The translations under genes were made by a program, and so were the position numbers. The notes under the pieces are model-generated. The model saw only the letters and a list, made by a program, of their open reading frames with translations. It made no database searches and was not told the origin of the DNA. Positions 55,336 to 64,000 of a stretch of DNA of 64,000 bases are shown here, one piece after another. This stretch comes from Symbiodinium natans. Lineage: Eukaryota > Sar > Dinophyceae > Suessiales > Symbiodiniaceae. Within the stretch, counting starts at the first letter, position 1. Each line of letters starts with the position of its first letter. The stretch spans positions 351,520 to 415,519 of the forward strand of contig CAJNDS010002430.1 in assembly GCA_905221605.1 (NCBI GenBank). The letters are read 5' to 3'.

Positions 55336-58300
55336 ATGTCGTCGCCCCGGTGGACGATCCGAGATGTTCTGGCCGTGGTCCTCAGCGTCGTGTGCTTCGC
55401 CGTCGCGTGGTTCGTCTCTTTAGGCAGGGGGCCTCCCAAAAACGTGGAACCTTGCAACTACAAACGGGGCTAGTCAAAAGAAGTCTTGCTTCTTGGGAGC
55501 ACCCTGTAGAGGATGCTTAGGACTAGGGCCGACCCTGGAGGATGTTCTTTGGGCTGGGGCTTGTCTTTAGGGATGCAGGAACGGTTTAGGGTCTCGGGCG
55601 TAGGTTGCAGGGATTGGGGCCCTTAAGCCCAACTGCCCCATATGGGCCCATCTGGGGTTCAGGGTTTAAGCAAAATCTGGCCTGGGCATATGACTTGTAT
55701 GACTACTCAGTACCGGGTCCTTGTTTTTTGGGGGGGCGGGGGTTAGGGTGATGCAGTCTGTTAGGTGTTAGGGTTTGGGGATTAGGGTTCAGGGTTAAGG
55801 CTTATTTGGGAGCGACCAAATATCAACCAAAGCCGGGCCCGCGACAGGACCAAACCTGTTTGTCTACCGCTTTCCGGACAGGGAGTATGCGCTGGAACAG
55901 CTCTCGAAGAACAAGGTGGGAAGGAAATCTATGGTTTGGGGGGCGGGGGGGCTCAGGTTCTACAGCGTCAGCGATATGCAAGCCGTTTCATAGGGTGCAG
56001 GGCCACGTGCCGGGAGACGCTTTAGGGTTTCGGGCCCCAGCTCGTTGGGTTTAGGATGTAAGGCTTAGTGCTTTGAAGGTCTCGCTACCGGCTTGACTAT
56101 TTACATCCTAGCTCCCAAGTCCGGTCTGCCTTATGTGGGTAGTTGCCCCAAATCGGGGAATCGGATATACATCATAGGCTTTCTAGAAACCAGGTGGCTT
56201 CGAATCCTTCGACCGAAAGCGGCTAAACCCTAAAGCCCTACACCGTTGATGCGAAATCCAATCCCTGCAGAACGACGGCCCTCTGGGTGACTCCTTCTTA
56301 ACGGACGAGGCCACTACTTATTGGGGCCCGCGCCTTTTCTGCCCCAAGCATAGCTGCCAAGCCCTCCCGCTTTCTCGCATCTTTCCTTAGCCAGCCGATG
56401 GCCGAAGTTTGTGGTTTGGGAGCAATTTTAACGGATTCTCCGACATCCCCGAAACGGCGCATTGTTGAGCCTATAGGTTTCAAGGGTTGGGGTTGAGGGT
56501 TTCGGTTTAGGTCTTAAACCCTGAGACTAAACCCGTCCAGGTGGAAGATTTGAGAGGCTTCGGCGACATAAATTGTGAACGGTAAGCCAGAATGAAACCC
56601 AGTCATCATGCTGTCTTCTATGAAAGAGCTTCTGCTGCCAGCATCGGGCCGAACATACCCCTTCCAGGCTGGGCTCACCTTATTCCTGTAAACCCCGTAA
56701 TCCCTGAACCCTCAAAGGCAAGGCTCACTTCTTGGCAACACAAACCTTGAAGCTCATGGCCTCACGATAATTCCTCCTAAATGCCAAATGCATATGAAAA
56801 CAAACGCCGCGGGGAACTTCAATTCTGGCTGGCAGGGGTTGAGGGTTTAGGGTTTTCTAGCCCGATTCTCGGCCTTTTGGATTGGAAAAAGAGCTGCTCA
56901 AGCCAAGGCGCTGGATGTGGTTCGGCCCTCACGTCTTCTCGGCGATCCTGTGGTGGAACCTTTCCTGGGTGCAGCTCATCAAGTGGATTCGGGCAGAGCA
57001 TCTGTGGACTCCGAGCTAGTTTTGCAGTTTGTTTTTGTTTCTCTTGGGGCAAAAGCCCTGAACCCTAAACCCTAAACCCTAAACCCTAAACCCTAAACCC
57101 TAAACCCTAAACCCTAAACCCTGAACCCTGAACCCTAAACCCTGAACCTTAGACCGATCTGCTCTTAGGATAATCTGCCGAAACGCCTCAATGAAGCGCC
57201 AATAAAGCAAAGAGGGAAGTCTGCCCGAAACCCGGAACCCAAAAGACCCAATACACCTTATAAACCCTATAAACGCCCTATAACCCGATAAACCCTGCAA
57301 ACCCTACAAACCCTATAAGTCCTTCAAACCCTATAAATACCAACCCCCCCCCCCACCCCCAACAAGCCCCAACACCACCCAACCCCCAACCCCCCCCCAC
57401 ACCCCCCCCACAACCCCACCCCCCCAACACCCCCCAACAGCCCCCCACACCCCCCCCCCCCCCCCCCCCCCCCCACAAAAAGAAGAAGAAATAAAAACAC
57501 AAACAGACAACAAAACTCAAAAGCGCTAAGCCCTGGGATCCCTACAAACCCTTTTTCACCTCAAACACCGTTTAACAAAAAGGAACAACAACTGAACCCT
57601 AGGATCCATCGCTGGAATGGCAGGCTCCAGGCCATGGGTACCTGTCCGGTGCATTTTGGGGTCGGAGGGGCTCGGGGCCTGCCTCGTCCTTCGTAGAGAA
57701 TTAGGAAACTAGGGTCCATATGCATCCCCAAAACGGGTTTGGGGTTTAGGGTTTAGGGGAGGAATCTGGGGGTTTCAACAGGCTATGAACGCCAAGCCCT
57801 AGGTAAGAAAGCTCAAGCACTTGGAGGCGACCTGCATGCTGGGCCAGATCATCACTGGCATCGGCCTGGCAAGCGGCTCCCCCACACCCGGCATCAAAAT
57901 GGTCAGCGCCTGGGAAGCCAGCTAGGTTGTGTTTGCGTCTTTGAGGTCTGCATACAAGTCGTTGAATTCTTCTATTTTATGCAACTCCCTTCTTCAACTT
58001 CACTTAATTACATTTTGTGCCCCCCCCCCCAAGGCGGCTGCCCGAAAATTGGGGTGTTTTGCCCTGAGCCGCAAGCCCCGTCTTGTAGCCTTTCGACCCC
58101 GGGTTCGGGTGGAAAGTCTTTGCAATCCAAGACTATATATGGTTTTGGGGGTGTAAGATTTAGGGTCACCGCTGAGCATTTTTTGTAACAACTGTTCAGC
58201 AAATGGTTTGGGGCCAAGGTGTGGAGATTCGGTCATCTTGTTTCGGTGCTCGAAATGAAATCATCAGTCTGCCATTGCCTTGAAGCCACATGAGGCACTG

Positions 58301-61300
58301 CTTATGCCCTGGCCATGGCCTATGTCCTCGCGCAGACCATCTACTATGTGAGGAAGACGGCGCGAAACGTAGCTACATTCAAAGCCCAAATCCTTGCACT
58401 CCTAAGACTCAGGCTCGCTTTTGATTCTCGTTCTAAATGAGAGGTTGGATGTCCCCTTGTAGGTGTCCAAGAAAACGGTTAATAACCAACAGGATCGCTG
58501 GAAATCTTGTTCCTGGGCACTTTTTCCACAGTTTGCAAAAAAGAAGTTGTAGCTTTAACCGCATGCTTCATGCGCAAAAGTCCCCAAGCCTTCAACCTTT
58601 AATCCGAAAGCCCTAAAACCCTAAACGCGGCCAAACCCTAAAACCCTGCGAGTGGGTACCTGCACCGAATGTCAAGTCGGGCCAACGTGTCGGCAGAGGT
58701 ATGGGCGCTACCGAAGGGCGCACTTCGTTTTCTAAGACTCGCTACGCTACCTTGAGCTCCGAACTCATGTACACATCCGTGTGTGGGAATGAACAAGTTG
58801 TAAGATTGCATGCCCCCGCACCCCCGGCCCCCCCACCCCCCCCCCCCCCCCCCCCCCCCCCACGAATGTCTTAGGAGAGAATGCCCTGAAATTCTACAAG
58901 AAAAATGTTGGATTCCAAATCCTCTGCTGGCCCTGCTGGTTCTGGTACGTCGGGATCATCACGACCTTGCTGTAGGGGTCGAAGACCTTGAGCCTTCCGC
59001 TTCCTTGCTGATGCCACATTCGGGTCCTCCACTATTCGCCACGCGCTGTTCATGGATCCTCCACTATTCGCCACGCACTGTTCCTCCGGTAGAACGACTC
59101 CATCTCATGGCCACCCCCATACCTCGTCAAGCTGCTGACGAGCTGTGCCTCAGAGTGCACCCACCTTATAGTGAGTCCTTCCTTCAGACTTAGCAGCTCC
59201 AGGTTTGCCCGTTTCTCAGCTCCCTTCACTGTGAGAACCTCGGTCTGCAACTTATCGTAATTTTGGACAAATTCATCGGGGGCTCGAACATCGGGGGTCC
59301 CATACGTCATCTCACTCCACTGATAGCGTACGTTGTGTAAGAAGTCCTCTGCCTCATCGCCTCGCGCTGAAGCTGGGCGATGCTGGCATTGGGATTCACT
59401 GCCATCTGGAGCCTCTCGGCACAGAACTTCTGCAAGTCGCCTTTCTTTGCGGGCCCATCTTGGTGCTCGGACTTCTCTTTCTCGGTGTCTTGGCAGGGTT
59501 GGCCTTGGTCAACTCCTCCACACGCATCATCAACTCTGCCTTTGTCCACTGATCATCGGGTGGGCGCTGTCTCGGCCTGATCCTCGATCAGCTTGCGAAG
59601 TTGTCCTCGTGTAGGTTGTGAGAACTGTGCTCGAACTATCTGGGCACCTCGTGGCTGCTGTGCATCATGCGGGTTCTTCATACCGTGCTGCGTCATGTCT
59701 GCTGCAGTCTGTTGTGGCTGACTCGCGGAAGTGGAATCATTACGCAAACTACCCATCCCACAACTTCTGAGCATTCTCTCCAGATACTGCTGCGCTACGC
59801 TACACTGGCAACGGATGCTTTCACATCCTTGCGCTTATCCCCCTGTCCTGAAAAGCTAGTTGGGTCCTCTTCTTTCCTGTCAGGACGCAAGTTGAAGAGG
59901 TGTTGTCCCTCGGCGGAGTCCGCAGTGCCCACAGAGCGCAAGCTTGGGATTGCATTAACAGTGTCTTCTGACTTGTGAAACAAATCCTCAGTCAGCGGGA
60001 GAAGTTGATGTCCGGTCGCCGAACGCTCCAGGCGGATCAGCTTGTTGGGGTTCACATTCCGCAGGCACATAAGGTCTTGGGAGTAGTCGATTGCATGGAC
60101 ATCAGGACTGGACCTTGACCATGGTGCAGTGAGTGCATCCGCATGGATCCCTAGCTTTTTCATTCCGCCAGCAACTTCACCTTCACGGTCGAGAGGCATG
60201 GATTCGATGAAGAGTTGCCGAAAGAGACCGTGAGTTTGGCCTCCTTCTCCACTTGAAGCGCTCGCGACTCGCCATGCTTGTGGTGGTTCTATGACATCAC
60301 CTTCCGCCTTCACGGATCCGATGCTTCGAGTGGCGCGCGCCATCTGCATGGACCATGGCCTTCTCGACATCGGAGATGCTCGCGTCCTGGGCCTCGGCGT
60401 AGCAGATGAACGATGTCCACGTGTGCTGCTTCTCCGGACAAACTGCAGCTCAATGCCCGACCTTGCCACACTTCAGGGGCACCACCTTGCTATCGTCCCG
60501 AGCCTTGTGTGCGCCTCCGGATCCGGCGGCCTGGCTTTTTCCTTTGCCACTCCATGCAGGAAGTATTGGCGCGACAGCGGCGTGTCATGTTGTTTTGCTC
60601 TTGCCTCTCGCAATGTCCTTCGCGCGTGTTGTATCACTGCCAGTGCCTCTTCCGCACTGGTCTTTGCCTCTTGCCACACAGCGAAGCCCTCCGCGTTGAG
60701 CTCATCCTCTGCCAAGGTCGCCTCGGGATCGTCGTCTTCCACTTCGGCGCCGTCGTCTTCGCCCCAAAACCCATGTGTCACCGTCCTTTGATCTCGTTTT
60801 GTCAGATCACTGTCTGAAAAGTTTGTCCGCAAGGCATGAGCCACACCCTGAACGGTGTAGTCCTTTGCGACAGTGTGTCGCACCAGTTCTGTGGGATCTA
60901 GTCCTGCACCCTTGAACGAGTTCTGGCGCCAACTCGGGCAGTGGCCTTGTCTTGGAACTTGTGCTTGTCGACCCGTAGTGGCTTCCCTGCCTTACTGATT
61001 GGCTCCAGGGTTGGCTGGTCCACCAACTCGAGCAGCTCCACGAGGTGTTGGTTCCATGGGGCTGTGCTCCACCATGTCGTCACGTTCCCCCCAAGCCTGC
61101 CCTTGTCCATCGTCTCGTCCTTCTCGGAACTCTCCTTGTGGCTCGGTGTTTGTACCCTCGTGTCCTCCGTCTGCGATTCCACACAGGTCCTGCGACTCCA
61201 GCTGATCATCGATGCCGATGGTTCTCGGGAACTCCAATCGCTCCATCGTGGTGAGCCGCTCCCCCTTTCTTTGTCCTTCTGACCACAATGTGGAAGAACT

Positions 61301-63128
61301 CGTGCCATGGCTTGTTGCGCTTGGGGTACACCTCGCTCTTCCGGGCCACATACTCGTTGATGGACTCCTCAGGCCGTCTTTTGCTGTGCTTGAAGTACTT
61401 CCCGATGTACTCCGGTGATCTTTGGCTGCTCCAGACCTTCCCTGAAGTGCTCGATGAGCCGCCCCACGCCTCCATTGTAGGAAAGCCAGTCAGCTGGCTG
61501 TCCCCCACAAAGCGTCTCGCTGCTCCGGGCAGTTCTGAGGCAATACGGGGTCGTATCTATGCCCGTTTGTGCACCGCGGTGGTCTGTTCATACGTGAAGA
61601 AGTCATTGTTGCAGCCGTCGCGAGCCAACTCAGCAAACTGCGTGAACGTTGCGGGGTCCACGTCCCACACAGGTACCCCTTCCTTGGTCCTGGCTGGACC
61701 TGTTGCAGCCATCCTTCTCCGGCACGTAGCAGGTGACTTCTGAGCCTTCGCTTGCAGCAAAGGCTCTGCTACCATGCAAGTGGGTAGCTGCGCCGAATGT
61801 CAAGTCGGTGGAGCGGTCGGATCAACGTGTCGAGCTCCAAATCCCGTATGTTAAGGCATCATCCACCCCTTAGCCCTGCAGGACATCGTCCGGCACAAGT
61901 ACTGGGCCACAAAACTTTTCGGCTACTCCCAGGCAATTGCCCTGCAACGGCCGCCCGACTTCTGCGTAGTCATTTTAGGGACTTAAGGGTGCGGGGTTTA
62001 GGATCCCTCAGATTGCTTCCAAACCGGACCAACAAGACTTTTGACAAAGGAGCAGGTTTAAGTTTTGACCCGCTTGACGGCTCTGGCGTTTCAAGTTCTG
62101 GGACTAGGTGTCGTTGAAGCAAGGGCTTACAGAGTTTCGGGGTCCAAGTCTGTGTTTAGCAGCAGGATTTATTTTTTCGCCTTGGTCGCGCTGACGCTCC
62201 TCGACGACGATAACTCGCCATACAACGCGATCACGCCTTCCTCGCCCCTTGCTCAGCGCAATGCCGAGGCCAAGGAGCTGCGTGCATTATTACGGCAGAG
62301 TGTAGGGCTTAAGGTTTGTAGGATGTGGTGTTTATAGAGCCTGTGACCCTTCTAGCAAACATCCTGGGAATACATTTTCCGCGCAGATCTTTGGAGGAGA
62401 TCTTCAATGACGCCTTCACGATGTGCATCTTTACGGCCATCGTCTTGACAGAGTGGTACCAGGCAGCTGACCTCGATGAGCTTCTGGAGTATCGGGCCAA
62501 GGACACCACGGGATGATAGAAGTGGGTATGGCTTTTTGGGGTTCAGGGTTCTACTTTGGGTCAGGGGGTCACAGCATGTTAGGGGGTGTTGCCCCAGTTC
62601 TGGCATGATGTGGCACAAGAGAGCAAACTTTATAACTATAAGCACCCCAAAGCCAAAAGAGTGCGTAGACTTCTAGCCCCCGAAATGTACGAAGAGTATG
62701 CGCAACACTTGGTCTCAAAAGCAGATAGAAGTAGCCAACATCCATAACCTTCGGCCTTCGGCAGCCCGAAAACCCTACTTGTATCTACAAACCTTCCAAC
62801 CGTCAGCCCTAAACCCTTAACCCTAAACCCTTAAGGCCCTTAACCTTTGGACGTTAGGGTGAAACCCTAAACCCTAAACCCTAAACCCTAAACCCTAAAC
62901 CCTAAACCCTAAACCCTAAACCCTAAACCCTAAACCCTAAACCCTAAACCCTAAACCCTAAACCCTAAACCCTAAACCCTAAACCCTAAACAGGTTTAGG
63001 GGTTTGCAGAGCGTTTATACGGGGCTCAGGGTTTTTCAGTGCTTCTGGTCCTCTTGGAGGAGGCCAAGATGAAAACAGCCATTGGTACGTTGGGCGGAGC
63101 TCTTTCGGGTTTAGGCGGGGGGGGCTAG
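55336..63128 (+). CDS. 11-exon membrane protein gene, array copy B (295 aa, predicted)
   Basis: Exons: 55336-55423, 55848-55915, 56271-56325, 56892-57006, 57603-57630, 57803-57920, 58295-58359, 61882-61949, 62166-62274, 62397-62501, 63060-63128. Eight exons have exactly the same length as in copy A; exon 4 is two codons shorter, exon 6 one codon shorter, and exon 11 diverges after EAKMK. Encoded blocks closely match copy A (for example YRFPDREYALE, LEATCMLGQIITG, RHKYWATKLFGYSQAIALQR, DSPYNAITP, LTEWYQAAD). Intron 7 is swollen to 3.5 kb by an LTR retrotransposon relic. Donors: six GC, three GA, one GT. An alternative end is the stop at 62514-62516 if the last GA donor is not used. Function unknown, multi-pass membrane protein. 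Confidence 0.7.
57060..57135 (-). repeat. CCCTAAA array in intron 4 of copy B
   Basis: About ten units, the last ones degrading to CCCTGAA. Confidence 0.9.
57340..57478 (-). repeat. long C-rich strand in intron 4 of copy B
   Basis: Nearly pure C/A over ~135 bp (ACCCCCCAACCCCC words and a run of ~24 C). The complementary strand has dense G runs with quadruplex-forming potential. Confidence 0.85.
58811..58862. repeat. poly-C tract beside the LTR
   Basis: A C-rich run including more than 25 consecutive C; on the element's own strand it is poly-G next to the 3' LTR. Confidence 0.9.
59050..61775 (-). pseudogene. degenerate gag polyprotein of the LTR element
   Basis: Reading from 61775 down, open pieces at 61206-61508, 60898-61308, 60473-60883, 59795-60469 and 59050-59310 lie in different frames, so several frameshifts separate them. 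Early pieces have a basic, helical capsid-like character; the piece at 60473-60883 is acidic and helical (EVEDDDPEATLAEDELNAEG) and leads into the defective zinc knuckle near 60440-60480. No catalytic domain follows. Confidence 0.6.
62863..62991 (-). repeat. CCCTAAA array in intron 10 of copy B
   Basis: About eighteen consecutive units, ending at CAGG followed immediately by TTTAGGGG, i.e. a short polarity reversal. Confidence 0.95.
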
Positions 63129-63249
63129 GATTGGGGTTTCGGGGGCCGTTTAAGATGTGCAGGGTTTAGGGTTTAGGGGTTTAGCGCTGAGTTTTGAAGA
63201 TGCACCTGGAAACTCACTACAAGCCAAACCCTAATCGGATCCCCGGAAC

Positions 63250-63483
63250 CTGGAATATCGGGCCAAGGACACCAGTTGATAACACATCTGGGTAGAGCTA
63301 AGCGTTTTGGGTTATAGTTTGGAGAATTCGTCCCGTTCACGGTGTTTGGGTGGGAGTGCAGGTAGTATCTGAGTCATGTGGGGAGGGTCATAATCAGGGC
63401 TCAGGGTTTAGGGTTTACGGCACTTCGAGGAAGCCAAGATCAAGAGCGGCCTCCCTTCGCTGGAGCAGCCCTTGGTGCGGTGA
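63250..63483 (+). pseudogene. 3' fragment of a further copy of the 11-exon gene
   Basis: 63250-63285 repeats the end of exon 10 of copy A, including CTGGAATATCGGGCCAAGG. The following intron matches copy A intron 10 rather than copy B (GGGTAGAG.TAAG..TTTTGGG.TATAGTTTGGAG, in pieces). 63430-63483 is an intact exon 11 (EAKIKSGLPSLEQPLVR and stop). Exons 1-9 are absent. It is a leftover of unequal exchange or deletion within the array. Confidence 0.75.
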
Positions 63484-63504
63484 GGGCACTGAAGCTTTCG
63501 GGTT

Positions 63505-64000
63505 CGGGCTTCGCACAAGAGCATCTGCTTGTCGCAAAAATCTCCGTCTCCTGCCGACCTTGAAAACCCCAACCCTAAAGCCAGCGAAAACTGCATGCAA
63601 ACCCTTAATCGAACCCAACTCCAGAATGCCCTAAAGCACCCGAATAACCCGAACAACCTGCAAAGCAACCTTGCAAGCCTTGGCAGAAGTTTCAGGGTGG
63701 CGGAAACCGAAACATCCTGGTGGCCCAGGAAGCCCTCCAACAGCACAAGTTAACCCCGTAGAGCCCTTACAACCTCATGGAACCTAAACCCTAAGCCCTA
63801 AACCCTTAACCCTAAACCCTACAGTCCCAATCCAGGCCCTTGACCCTTCAAGCCCCAAAGGGGTTGAGGCTTCGGGCTTGTACGGCTCACGGCGACAGCC
63901 ATCTTGCCCGGCGGTTTGCCCTGCACCCCTCCTCTTTCACTTAGCCTCCCCTGCCCTTGAAGATGCCCCCAAGTACCTCTCTCAAGGAGTTAGGGGTGGA
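63505..64000 (+). other. spacer and upstream flank of the next array copy (cut by window edge)
   Basis: 63505-63760 resembles the A-B spacer (54620-55190). 63855-63925 (GGCTTCGGGCTTGTACGGCT ... CAGCCATCTTGCCC) matches 55228-55275 just before exon 1 of copy B. A further gene copy probably starts right of the window. Confidence 0.65.

Larger units (their letters stand above)
58647..61858 (-). mobile_element. LTR retrotransposon relic (gag only, minus strand) in intron 7 of copy B
   Basis: Direct terminal repeats: 58647-58810 (TG...CA, 164 bp) and 61775-61858 (84 bp, internally deleted) share AGTGGGTA.CTGC.CCGAATG, CAAGTCGG, CAACGTGTCG and AGCTCC. On the minus strand the 5' LTR is followed directly by TGGTAGCAGAGCC (61774-61762), which fits a primer-binding site for initiator tRNA-Met with one mismatch. 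A poly-G tract (58811-58862 read on the minus strand) adjoins the 3' LTR, as a polypurine tract would. The interior encodes gag-like pieces in several frames, resembling dinoflagellate Ty1/copia gag (ESINEYVARKSEVY near the start). The zinc knuckle is damaged: the first Cys is missing and TGA (60452-60450) replaces a codon after the His. I see no protease, integrase or reverse transcriptase. No target duplication could be confirmed. Confidence 0.72.

Noticed and set aside
1-64000. tRNA, rRNA, CRISPR arrays or bacterial operons
   Set aside because: None recognised by eye; gene structure and repeats are eukaryotic.

Overview
This window looks like nuclear DNA of a dinoflagellate, most likely of the Symbiodiniaceae. 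The reasons are pervasive plant-type telomere-like repeats (TTTAGGG/CCCTAAA) outside chromosome ends, introns with GC or GA donors and AG|G acceptors, a gene with MKKAMKK/MKAMK basic tracts, intronless tandem gene arrays, and possible relics of the dinoflagellate spliced leader upstream of two gene loci. No bacterial operons, rRNA, tRNA or CRISPR arrays were seen.

Layout: 1-3.0 kb holds a possible partial exon, one ~100 bp inverted-repeat element and a GC-rich minisatellite. An intronless multi-pass membrane protein gene lies at 3.0-4.3 kb. A two-exon iron-containing alcohol dehydrogenase gene (6.8-8.3 kb) carries one intron that is itself a ~100 bp inverted-repeat element (introner-like). 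Three near-identical secreted-protein genes stand in tandem at 10.5-15.7 kb, preceded by the remnant of a fourth. A five-exon small basic protein gene lies at 17.8-19.7 kb. At 22.5-23.6 kb is a broken 'VSHQW'/ankyrin gene next to a perfect TTTAGGG array. A five-exon ionotropic-glutamate-receptor-like channel gene occupies 25.0-28.7 kb and has one in-frame stop. The AT-rich stretch 29-32 kb contains a 248 bp tandem duplication, one copy of which is split by an 840 bp Mutator-like element, followed by a self-complementary 163 bp repeat array. A three-exon gene at 35.9-40.3 kb encodes a zinc-finger plus 19-repeat TPR protein. From 47.7 kb to the right edge there is an array of an unrecognised 11-exon membrane-protein gene: copy A, copy B (with an LTR retrotransposon relic in intron 7), a 3' fragment, and the upstream flank of a further copy.

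The exon boundaries given for the array genes, the channel, the TPR gene and the basic protein were worked out by hand from paralogue comparison and reading-phase matching; they are predictions. Outside genes, most of the sequence is degenerate telomere-like repeat whose strand polarity switches in blocks, interspersed with microsatellites, homopolymer G/C tracts and a few AT-rich islands. There is no sign that neighbouring genes form a pathway. The window reads as a duplicated and transposon-worked eukaryotic region.
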